From positions 808 through 64,807 of the forward strand of contig CADCCH010000001.1 of the NCBI GenBank assembly GCA_902799875.1: a DNA stretch of 64,000 bases, written 5' to 3'. Source of the DNA: an uncultured Bacteroidales bacterium. Its GTDB lineage: Bacteria > Bacteroidota > Bacteroidia > Bacteroidales > Paludibacteraceae. Below, in pieces: positions 58,402 through 64,000 of the stretch. Under the pieces are notes generated by a model. The model was not told the origin of the DNA and did not search any database. It was given only the letters and a program-made list of their open reading frames with translations. Within the stretch, counting starts at the first letter, position 1, and each line of letters opens with the position of its first letter. Made by a program: the position numbers and the translations under genes.

Positions 58402-59202
58402 TTATTTGGGTTGGCGACCGATGTACGCCAAAATACCACCATCGACGTAGAGAATCTGGCCGTTGACGGCATCGGAAGCGTGACTCGCGAGGAAGACAGC
58501 CGGCGCGCCGAGTTCATCGGGCTCGAGCCAGCGTCCAGCCGGGGTCTTGGCGCAGATGAAGGAGTCGAAAGGATGACGACTGCCGTCCGGTTGGGGTTCG
58601 CGTAGCGGTGCGGTTTGGGGCGTAGCGATATATCCAGGGCCGAGACCGTTGCATTGGATATTGTACCCGCCATACTCGGAGCAGATATTGCGGGTGAGCA
58701 TCTTCAGTCCGCCTTTGGCGGCTGCATACGCCGAGACGGTCTCACGACCGAGTTCAGACATCATGGAGCAGATATTGATGATCTTGCCTTCGCGGCGCTC
58801 CATCATCTCCGGCAGTACCGCTGCGGAAACGATATAGGGGGCCACGAGGTCGATGTCGATGACCTGCTGGAACTCCTCGCGTTTCATCTCGTGCATGGGG
58901 ATGCGCTTGATGATGCCGGCGTTGTTGACGAGGATATGAATGGGGCCCACCTCGGCGTGAATACGCTCCACGAGGGCTTTGACGGCAACCTCGTCGGTGA
59001 CGTCACATACGTAACCGTGGGCATTGTGGATGCCTTCGGCATGATAGAGCTCGAGGGCTTTGTCAATCGCTTCCTGACTGCGGGCATTGAAGATGATATG
59101 CTCTGCGCCGGCTTGCGCAAAAGCCTTGGCGATAGCAAAACCGATTCCGTAACATGCGCCGGTGACCCAGGCGTTCTTGCCTTCCAAACTGAATAAATTC
59201 AT
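58402..59202 (-). CDS. Gluconate 5-dehydrogenase-like SDR
   Basis: A 266-residue protein from ATG at 59202; the longer frame crosses the promoter. Classical SDR features are nucleotide loop WVTGACYGIGFAIAKAF, LVNNAGIIKRIPMHEM, INICSMMSELGRETVSAYAAAKGGLKMLTRNI (Ser, Tyr, Lys), NIQCNGLGPGYIATPQTAPLREPQPDGSRHPFDSFI and ILYVDGGILAYIG. The C-terminal half is nearly identical to remembered Bacteroides gluconate 5-dehydrogenase/KduD-type proteins. It reduces 5-keto-gluconate or the 2,5-diketo uronate intermediate. With DUF4861 next door, a place in uronate or pectin breakdown fits. Confidence 0.92.
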   Translation of the reverse strand: MNLFSLEGKNAWVTGACYGIGFAIAKAFAQAGAEHIIFNARSQEAIDKALELYHAEGIHNAHGYVCDVTDEVAVKALVERIHAEVGPIHILVNNAGIIKRIPMHEMKREEFQQVIDIDLVAPYIVSAAVLPEMMERREGKIINICSMMSELGRETVSAYAAAKGGLKMLTRNICSEYGGYNIQCNGLGPGYIATPQTAPLREPQPDGSRHPFDSFICAKTPAGRWLEPDELGAPAVFLASHASDAVNGQILYVDGGILAYIGRQPK

Positions 59203-59206
59203 ATAT

Positions 59207-59233
59207 TTTTGATTTTGATTTTTGATTTTCGAT
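59207..59233. repeat. 6/7-bp word array TTTTTGA in the SDR leader
   Basis: TTTTTGA, TTTTGA, TTTTTGA, TTTTCGA between the promoter and start codon of the SDR gene; coding strand AAAATCA, related to 8667 and 57692. Confidence 0.6.
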
Positions 59234-59234
59234 G

Positions 59235-59266
59235 CAAAGGTACGCTTTTTTTTTGAAATATGCAAA
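59235..59266 (-). promoter_or_regulatory. Promoter of SDR-DUF4861
   Basis: Minus strand: TTTG (59263-59266), 20 nt, TACCTTTG (59235-59242). -33 context TTTGCATATTTCAAA. Confidence 0.85.
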
Positions 59267-59311
59267 TTTATTTGCACATATTTAATTTTTTGTAATTTCG
59301 GCACGCCCCTT

Positions 59312-59410
59312 CCCTAAACAAGTTTAGGGCGGGTTCCCTCCGAATTTACGTTCGCTAGATGTAGCGAACTCCAACTAAATAGCCAAAAAGTATCATTTAT
59401 GCGAGCATAA
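59312..59410. promoter_or_regulatory. Three perfect palindromes between divergent promoters
   Basis: CCCTAAAC-AA-GTTTAGGG (59312-59329), GTTCGCTA-GATG-TAGCGAAC (59350-59369) and TTATGC-GA-GCATAA (59397-59410). They occupy the middle of the 305-nt gap between the SDR and dxs genes, whose outer parts hold the two promoters. They could be operators or a small structured element; nothing else is seen in the gap. Confidence 0.55.
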
Positions 59411-59431
59411 TGCATAATTTTTGTCAATTTA

Positions 59432-59463
59432 TTTGGTAATTCAAATTTTTTGTAGTAATTTTG
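59432..59463 (+). promoter_or_regulatory. Promoter of dxs-trkA-trkH
   Basis: TTTG (59432-59435), 20 nt, TAATTTTG (59456-59463), 44 nt before the dxs ATG. Confidence 0.85.
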
Positions 59464-59507
59464 CGCCCAAATTTAGTTTGCACGAATGTGCGCGTATGCG
59501 TAAATAG

Positions 59508-61448
59508 ATGGAATATAAGTATATCAATAGGATTGATTCGCCGGCGGATTTGAAGCAGATTCCGATGGAGGAGTTGCCGGCGGTGTGTGCGGAGTTGCGG
59601 GATTTTATCATCGAAGCGCTGAGTAAGAACCCCGGGCATTTGGCATCGTCGTTGGGTGCGATTGAGTTGACGGTGGCGCTGCATTATGTGTTTGACACGC
59701 CGAACGACAAGTTAGTCTGGGACGTGGGGCATCAGGCATACGCGCATAAGATTCTGACCGGTCGTCGGGACCGTTTTCATACGAATCGGCAGTTTAAGGG
59801 TTTGAGTCCCTTCACGAACCCGATGGAGAGTGAGTACGATGCGTTTATCGCGGGACATGCATCCAACTCGATTTCAGCTGCGCTGGGAATCGAGATAGGT
59901 AACAGTTTTGAGGACGCTTCGCTACAGGACGGCAAAGCCTACAGGAACGTAGTCGCTATCATCGGAGATGGGGCGATGACGGGTGGTTTGGCTTTTGAGG
60001 GCTTGAACAACACGTCGATGGACAAGAATAATCTGCTGATTGTGCTGAACGACAACCACATGGCGATTGATCCGCTGAAGGGTGGTATCACGCAATACTT
60101 AGTGGACCTGACGACGAGCGAGATGTACAACAAATGGCGCTGGCGGTTGTATCAGTTGGCGGTGAAGCTGCACCTGATGGACGACAAGAAACGGCAGCGG
60201 ATCTTGCGGCGGAACAATAACTGGAAGGCGGCGCTAAGTAAACAGGCGAACAATATCTTTACGGGTCTGAACATCCGTTATTTCGGTCCGACAGACGGTC
60301 ACGACGTAGTGGGTCTGGTGCGGATTCTGAGCGAGATCAAGAACCACCGCGGTCCGAAAGTGCTGCATATCATCACCAAGAAAGGCAAGGGCTACGCGCC
60401 GGCGGAGAATGACCAGACCGTTTGGCATGCACCGGGGGAGTTTGACGTTGCCACGGGGCAACGAACCAATGGTGCTAATGGTGACGCTTCGCTTAATGGT
60501 AAAATGGTGATTCCGCCGCTGTGGCAGGAGGTGTTTGGAGAGACGCTGTTGGAACTGGCAAAAAAGAATGAAAAGATCGTGGGGATCACGCCGGCTATGC
60601 CGAGCGGGTGCTCGATGAGTATCATGCAGAAGGAGTTGCCGGAGCGGGTGTTTGATGTAGGTATCGCCGAAGGGCACGCCGTGACGTTTAGTGCGGGTCT
60701 GGCAAAAGCCGGAATGGTGCCGTACTGCAATATCTACTCGACGTTCTTGCAGCGGGCGTACGATAATATCGTGCATGACGTGGCGCTGCAGAACCTGCAC
60801 GTGGTGCTGTGTATTGACCGCGCGGGTATAGTCGGTAACGACGGCGCGACGCACCATGGTCTGTTAGATCTGGCGTACCTGCGACCGATCCCGAACATGC
60901 AGATCTGTGCACCGCGGACGGCGGAGGACTTGAAGCAGATGATGATTCTCGCGGAGAAGATGGACGGGCCGGTGGCGATACGGTATCCGAGGGGGAGGAC
61001 GACGGGAGATCACGAGACCACGAGATCACGAGATCACGAAGTAGGAAAAGGAATTAAATTAAGAGAGGGAAAAGATTTCGCCGTTCTCACGATCGGGGCG
61101 ATCGGGAACGTCGTCGCTGACGCGATTGAAGATTTAAGATTGAAGAATGAAGATTTGAGTATTGCGCACTACGATATGCGGTGGTTGAAGCCGATGGATG
61201 AAGAGATATTGCACGAAGTGGGGAGGAAGTTCAAGACGATAGTGACGGCAGAGGACGGTGTGATTGCCGGTGGATTAGGTAGTGCGGTGCTGGAATGGAT
61301 GGCCGATCACGGTTACACGCCGCACGTGATCCGTTTAGGAGTGAATGATCAATTTGTTGAACACGGCTCGACGAAAGAGTTGTATCATTTATTGAAATTA
61401 GATAAAGAAGGTTTATGCGAATCGTTATTGCAGGTGCCGGTGAAGTAG
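59508..61448 (+). CDS. dxs: 1-deoxy-D-xylulose-5-phosphate synthase
   Basis: A 646-residue protein of normal length. The thiamine diphosphate site is AIIGDGAMTGGLAFEGLNN...IVLNDNHMAID (about 150-185). Other marks are KNPGHLASSLGAIELTVALHYVFDTPNDKLVWDVGHQAYAHKILTGRRD, AGHASNSISAALG, FDVGIAEGHAVTFSAGLA, CIDRAGIVGNDGATHHGLLDLAYLRPIPNM and PVAIRYPRG. It catalyses the first step of the MEP isoprenoid pathway. After PVAIRYPRGR two word arrays (DHETTRSRDHEVG and EDLRLKNEDLS) flank the strand FAVLTIGAIGNVV of the C-terminal domain. It overlaps trkA by 34 bp. Confidence 0.97.
   Translation: MEYKYINRIDSPADLKQIPMEELPAVCAELRDFIIEALSKNPGHLASSLGAIELTVALHYVFDTPNDKLVWDVGHQAYAHKILTGRRDRFHTNRQFKGLSPFTNPMESEYDAFIAGHASNSISAALGIEIGNSFEDASLQDGKAYRNVVAIIGDGAMTGGLAFEGLNNTSMDKNNLLIVLNDNHMAIDPLKGGITQYLVDLTTSEMYNKWRWRLYQLAVKLHLMDDKKRQRILRRNNNWKAALSKQANNIFTGLNIRYFGPTDGHDVVGLVRILSEIKNHRGPKVLHIITKKGKGYAPAENDQTVWHAPGEFDVATGQRTNGANGDASLNGKMVIPPLWQEVFGETLLELAKKNEKIVGITPAMPSGCSMSIMQKELPERVFDVGIAEGHAVTFSAGLAKAGMVPYCNIYSTFLQRAYDNIVHDVALQNLHVVLCIDRAGIVGNDGATHHGLLDLAYLRPIPNMQICAPRTAEDLKQMMILAEKMDGPVAIRYPRGRTTGDHETTRSRDHEVGKGIKLREGKDFAVLTIGAIGNVVADAIEDLRLKNEDLSIAHYDMRWLKPMDEEILHEVGRKFKTIVTAEDGVIAGGLGSAVLEWMADHGYTPHVIRLGVNDQFVEHGSTKELYHLLKLDKEGLCESLLQVPVK
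61008..61039. repeat. 8-bp word array GATCACGA, in frame in dxs
   Basis: GATCACGA, GACCACGA, GATCACGA, GATCACGA encode DHETTRSRDHE in the linker before the C-terminal domain. Confidence 0.85.
61129..61156. repeat. 7-bp word array AAGATTT, in frame in dxs
   Basis: AAGATTT, AAGATTG, AAGAATG, AAGATTT encode EDLRLKNEDL in the same domain. Confidence 0.75.
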
Positions 61449-62749
61449 GCACGCACTTGGCTAAATTGCTGAGTCGCGAAGACATGGAGATCAGCTTGTT
61501 GGATGAGGATCAGGACAGGCTGGGCGATTTGAGTGCCAACTACGATATGTTGACGAAGGTAGGTAATCCGACGTCGATTCATGATCTGCGTGAGGTGGGT
61601 GTGAAAGACTGCGATCTGTTTATTTCTGTGACCCCGCACGAGACGGAGAACATGACGGCCTGTCTGATTGCGAACTCGTTGGGTGCCAAACGGACGCTGG
61701 CGCGTATCGATAACTACGAGTACCTGCTGCCGGAGAACAAGAAGTTCTTTGAGCAGATGGGTCTGAACCACCTGATTTATCCGGAGGTACTGGCGGCGAA
61801 TGAGATTGAGGAGAGTCTGCGGACCAACTGGATGCGGTACCATTTGCATCTGGGTCAGGGAGCTCTGGAACTATGCGTAGTGAAAGTGCGTGAGAGCGCC
61901 AAGATCATCGGCAAGACTTTTGCGTCCGGTGTGTATAACCACGGTAAGTACCGGATCGTAGCCATCAAGCGCGACCAGGAGACGATTATCCCGCGTGGTC
62001 ACGACACGGTGGAGGTAGGCGATATGGTGTACTGCGTATGTCCGAAGATTTATATGGAATACATGCGCGAGGAGCTGGGCAAGAACAAACGGGAGATCAA
62101 GAATGTCATTTTCTTCGGTGGCGACCGGATTGCGCGTAAGGCGGCGACGGAGCTGATCGGGGAGATGAACATCAAGGTGATCGAGAAAGACCGTGCGCTG
62201 TGCGACATATTGAGCGAGAAAGTGCCGGACGCGCTGATCATCAATGCCGACGGGTCCGATATGGATGTCCTGAAAGAAGAAGGCATCCAGGACGCAGATG
62301 CATTTGTAGCCGTGACGGATAGTAGCGAAGCAAATATTTTTGCCTGTCTGGCCGCCAAACGATTTGGGGTGCGCAAGACGATTGCGGAGGTGGAGAACCT
62401 CGATTATATCCCGATGGCGGAGGGTCTGGATATCGGAACGGTACTGAATAAAAAGACGATAGCCGCCAGTTACATCTACCAGATGCTGCTGGATGCGAGT
62501 GTGCGCGGCGTGCATAACCTGACGAGTGCGGACGCGGAGATTGTGGAGTTTGATGCGAAGGAAGGCAGTTTGATTACTCGGCACAAAGTGAAAGATCTGG
62601 AGTTGCCGAAGGAGGCGAATATCGGTGGTATTGTGCGTGCCGGCGAAGGCATTCTGGTGAACGGCGATACGCAGATCATCCCCGGTGATGTAGTGGTGCT
62701 GTTCTGCAAGAGTCATGTGATACGTAACTTAGAGCGATTCTTCAAATGA
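61415..62749 (+). CDS. trkA: Trk potassium uptake protein TrkA
   Basis: A 444-residue protein with two RCK units. The first Rossmann domain begins MRIVIAGAGEVGTHLAKLL (GxGxxG) and is followed by a TrkA-C domain (LCVVKVRESAKIIGKTF...RGHDTVEVGDMVYCVCP). The second Rossmann domain (KNVIFFGGDRIARKAATEL, GGxxxA form) precedes a second TrkA-C domain ending GDVVVLFCKSHVIRNLERFF. It is the cytoplasmic NAD(H)/ATP-sensing regulator of TrkH. Its ATG lies inside dxs (34-bp overlap) and its stop overlaps the trkH start (ATGA). Confidence 0.96.
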   Translation: MRIVIAGAGEVGTHLAKLLSREDMEISLLDEDQDRLGDLSANYDMLTKVGNPTSIHDLREVGVKDCDLFISVTPHETENMTACLIANSLGAKRTLARIDNYEYLLPENKKFFEQMGLNHLIYPEVLAANEIEESLRTNWMRYHLHLGQGALELCVVKVRESAKIIGKTFASGVYNHGKYRIVAIKRDQETIIPRGHDTVEVGDMVYCVCPKIYMEYMREELGKNKREIKNVIFFGGDRIARKAATELIGEMNIKVIEKDRALCDILSEKVPDALIINADGSDMDVLKEEGIQDADAFVAVTDSSEANIFACLAAKRFGVRKTIAEVENLDYIPMAEGLDIGTVLNKKTIAASYIYQMLLDASVRGVHNLTSADAEIVEFDAKEGSLITRHKVKDLELPKEANIGGIVRAGEGILVNGDTQIIPGDVVVLFCKSHVIRNLERFFK

Positions 62750-64000
62750 CACGTACTTTTAACTGGCGAATCGTGTTCAAGACGATGGGTGTCTTGACGA
62801 TGCTCGAGGCGATTTTCATGTTGATCCCGACGTTTGCGGCGTGGTGGTACCACGAGGCGGATTTCGGGGCATGGATCGTGTCGTGCGCCATTACGTGGCT
62901 GAGTTGCTGGTGGATGATCGGTGCGGGACGAAAAGCCGAACGGCGCGTGGGTGAACGCGAAGGGTACGTGATTGTTGCGCTGGTGTGGGTCGTTTATTCG
63001 TTGTTCGGACTGCTGCCGTACTGGTTAAGTGGGGCCCTGACGAGTATCACGGATGCCTGGTACGAGACGATGGCGGGATTCACGACGACCGGTTCAACCG
63101 TGTTCACGGACGTAGCAGTGCAGACCCATTCGGTTTTACTATGGCGCGCACTGACGCAGTGGATAGGCGGTATGGGTATCATCGTGCTGAGCGTGGCGAT
63201 CTTACCGATGTTCGGTCTGGGCGGCATGCAGCTGTACAGCGCCGAAGTGACGGGCGTGAGTTACGAGAAACTGAGTCCGCGTATCGCCGACACGGCCAAA
63301 CATATGTGGATCACGTATATCGGTCTGACGGTGGCGGAAGGATTGCTGCTGTGGTTATGCGGCATGGGTAAGTTCGATGCGATCTGTCACTCGATGGCGA
63401 CGATCTCGACCGGTGGTTTTGCAACGCATAACGACAGCGTGATTGCGTACGGTCCGGCGATTCAGTGGATTATTCTGGTGTTCATGCTGCTGTCCGGTAT
63501 CAATTTCACCCAACTGATCTATCTGTTTAGGGGCAAGCCGCGTCGCGTGCTGCAGGACGAGGAGACGCACTGGTACGTGAGTGCCTGCGTGGTAGCCGGT
63601 GCATTGTTGGCAGCAGGTTTGGCATATCACACGCATATGTGGTCGAGCATCCGCATCGGTTTCTTCACAGCCGTGGCGACGATCACGAGTACGGGATTTG
63701 TGGCGGCGGACTATATGGTCTGGCCTCCGGTGCTGTGGGTGACGGTGTTCTTCCTGATGTTCACCGGCGGTGCGTCGGGTTCAACCTCCGGAGGAATGAA
63801 ATGGGTGCGTCTGGCTATTTTTGCCAAGGCGGCGCATGCCGAGATCAAACGTCGTATTCACCCGAATGCAGTTATACCGGTGCGGTTCAACGGACGGACG
63901 TTAAGGGAGCAGACGACCTCGAATGTGGTGGCGTTCATGTTCTTCTACGTTCTGATAATTATGCTGGCGACGCTGTGGTTCTGCGGCTGCGGCATCGGTT
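62746..64000 (+). CDS. trkH: Trk potassium uptake channel TrkH (3' end outside the window)
   Basis: The frame is open from ATG at 62746 to the window edge (418 codons, about 60 or more residues missing against the usual 480 or so). It begins MTRTFNWRIVFKTMGVLTML. Pore-loop motifs of the K+ translocating subunit are MAGFTTTGSTVF (about 110), ATISTGGFATHN (about 220) and ATITSTGFVAADY (about 310); the fourth lies beyond the end. FTGGASGSTSGGMKWVR is also typical. It takes up K+ together with TrkA, encoded directly upstream with a 4-bp overlap. Confidence 0.95.
   Translation, partial: MTRTFNWRIVFKTMGVLTMLEAIFMLIPTFAAWWYHEADFGAWIVSCAITWLSCWWMIGAGRKAERRVGEREGYVIVALVWVVYSLFGLLPYWLSGALTSITDAWYETMAGFTTTGSTVFTDVAVQTHSVLLWRALTQWIGGMGIIVLSVAILPMFGLGGMQLYSAEVTGVSYEKLSPRIADTAKHMWITYIGLTVAEGLLLWLCGMGKFDAICHSMATISTGGFATHNDSVIAYGPAIQWIILVFMLLSGINFTQLIYLFRGKPRRVLQDEETHWYVSACVVAGALLAAGLAYHTHMWSSIRIGFFTAVATITSTGFVAADYMVWPPVLWVTVFFLMFTGGASGSTSGGMKWVRLAIFAKAAHAEIKRRIHPNAVIPVRFNGRTLREQTTSNVVAFMFFYVLIIMLATLWFCGCGIG

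Noticed and set aside
61871..62716. 281-codon minus-strand frame opposite trkA
   Set aside because: His/Arg/Gln-rich mirror frame; trkA is certain.
1..64000. tRNA, rRNA or known riboswitch genes
   Set aside because: Looking through every intergenic gap I found no cloverleaf, CCA-ended hairpin set or ribosomal core sequence; the longest gaps (1075-1326, 42255-42627, 45187-45441, 59203-59507) are accounted for by promoters, repeats, hairpins and leaders.

Overview
This window is a gene-dense piece of a Bacteroidales (phylum Bacteroidota) chromosome. The evidence is as follows. Promoters follow the Bacteroidota pattern TTTG - 20 nt - TAnnTTTG, and I could align fourteen of them. Several proteins are Bacteroidota-typical: a DUF5686 outer-membrane protein, DUF4874/DUF4832, DUF6242 and DUF4861 proteins, a LuxR-like HTH behind a membrane helix, and a queuine tRNA-ribosyltransferase without the usual zinc cysteines. 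There are also large secreted repeat proteins with type IX secretion (T9SS)-like C-termini. The nearest relative cannot be named from the sequence; an uncultured gut or rumen lineage near Paludibacteraceae is a guess.

Layout. 1-6.8 kb: the tail of a membrane regulator, hsp20 with an unusual upstream array, then a yqeY-DUF2130-DUF4832 operon meeting a DUF5686 gene head-on. 6.8-9.9 kb (minus): rpmH-rbfA-permease/lipoprotein fusion-xerD. 10.0-14.7 kb (minus): DUF6242 lipoprotein, pgk, ssb, metallophosphatase, recO. 14.8-18.6 kb: 5-formyl-THF cyclo-ligase facing an unknown gene, a polyprenyl synthase, ddl and a small lipoprotein. 18.7-29 kb (minus): a secreted protein, an outer-membrane barrel, a giant 2156-residue CDSI-repeat protein, xseA and a helix-hairpin-helix protein. 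29-34.5 kb: rpe and an orphan response regulator, diverging from ansA and pepD; pepD overlaps an S41 protease gene end-to-end. 34.5-42.3 kb (minus): a 998-residue secreted protein, typA, a trigger factor lacking its PPIase domain, mpl, dCMP deaminase and the S41 protease. 42.4-45.8 kb (plus): a secreted 802-residue protein, a 46-residue peptide and a free-standing T9SS-CTD-like miniprotein. 45.8-49.2 kb (minus): an antitoxin-toxin-small peptide operon, panD, tgt and an LptF/LptG permease. 49.2-57.2 kb: a 2675-residue surface protein with a G8 tract before its signal peptide. 57.4-59.2 kb: DUF4861 and a gluconate-5-dehydrogenase-like SDR. 59.5-64 kb (plus): dxs-trkA-trkH, cut by the window edge.

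The most unusual signal is not a gene. At about 25 places there are 3-6 head-to-tail copies of a 7-11 bp word, most often exactly 7 bp. Period is strictly kept but bases vary from copy to copy, and each place has its own word or one of a few shared words. They lie at gene borders and inside the reading frames of unrelated genes (xseA, mpl, dxs, the permease and others). One lies exactly at the junction of a permease-lipoprotein gene fusion. Further points are a family of short C-terminal tags on secreted proteins, two small peptide genes with the same N-terminal signature, an orphan response regulator with Glu at the phosphoacceptor position, and a trigger factor without a PPIase domain. I saw no tRNA, rRNA, CRISPR array, insertion sequence or prophage.
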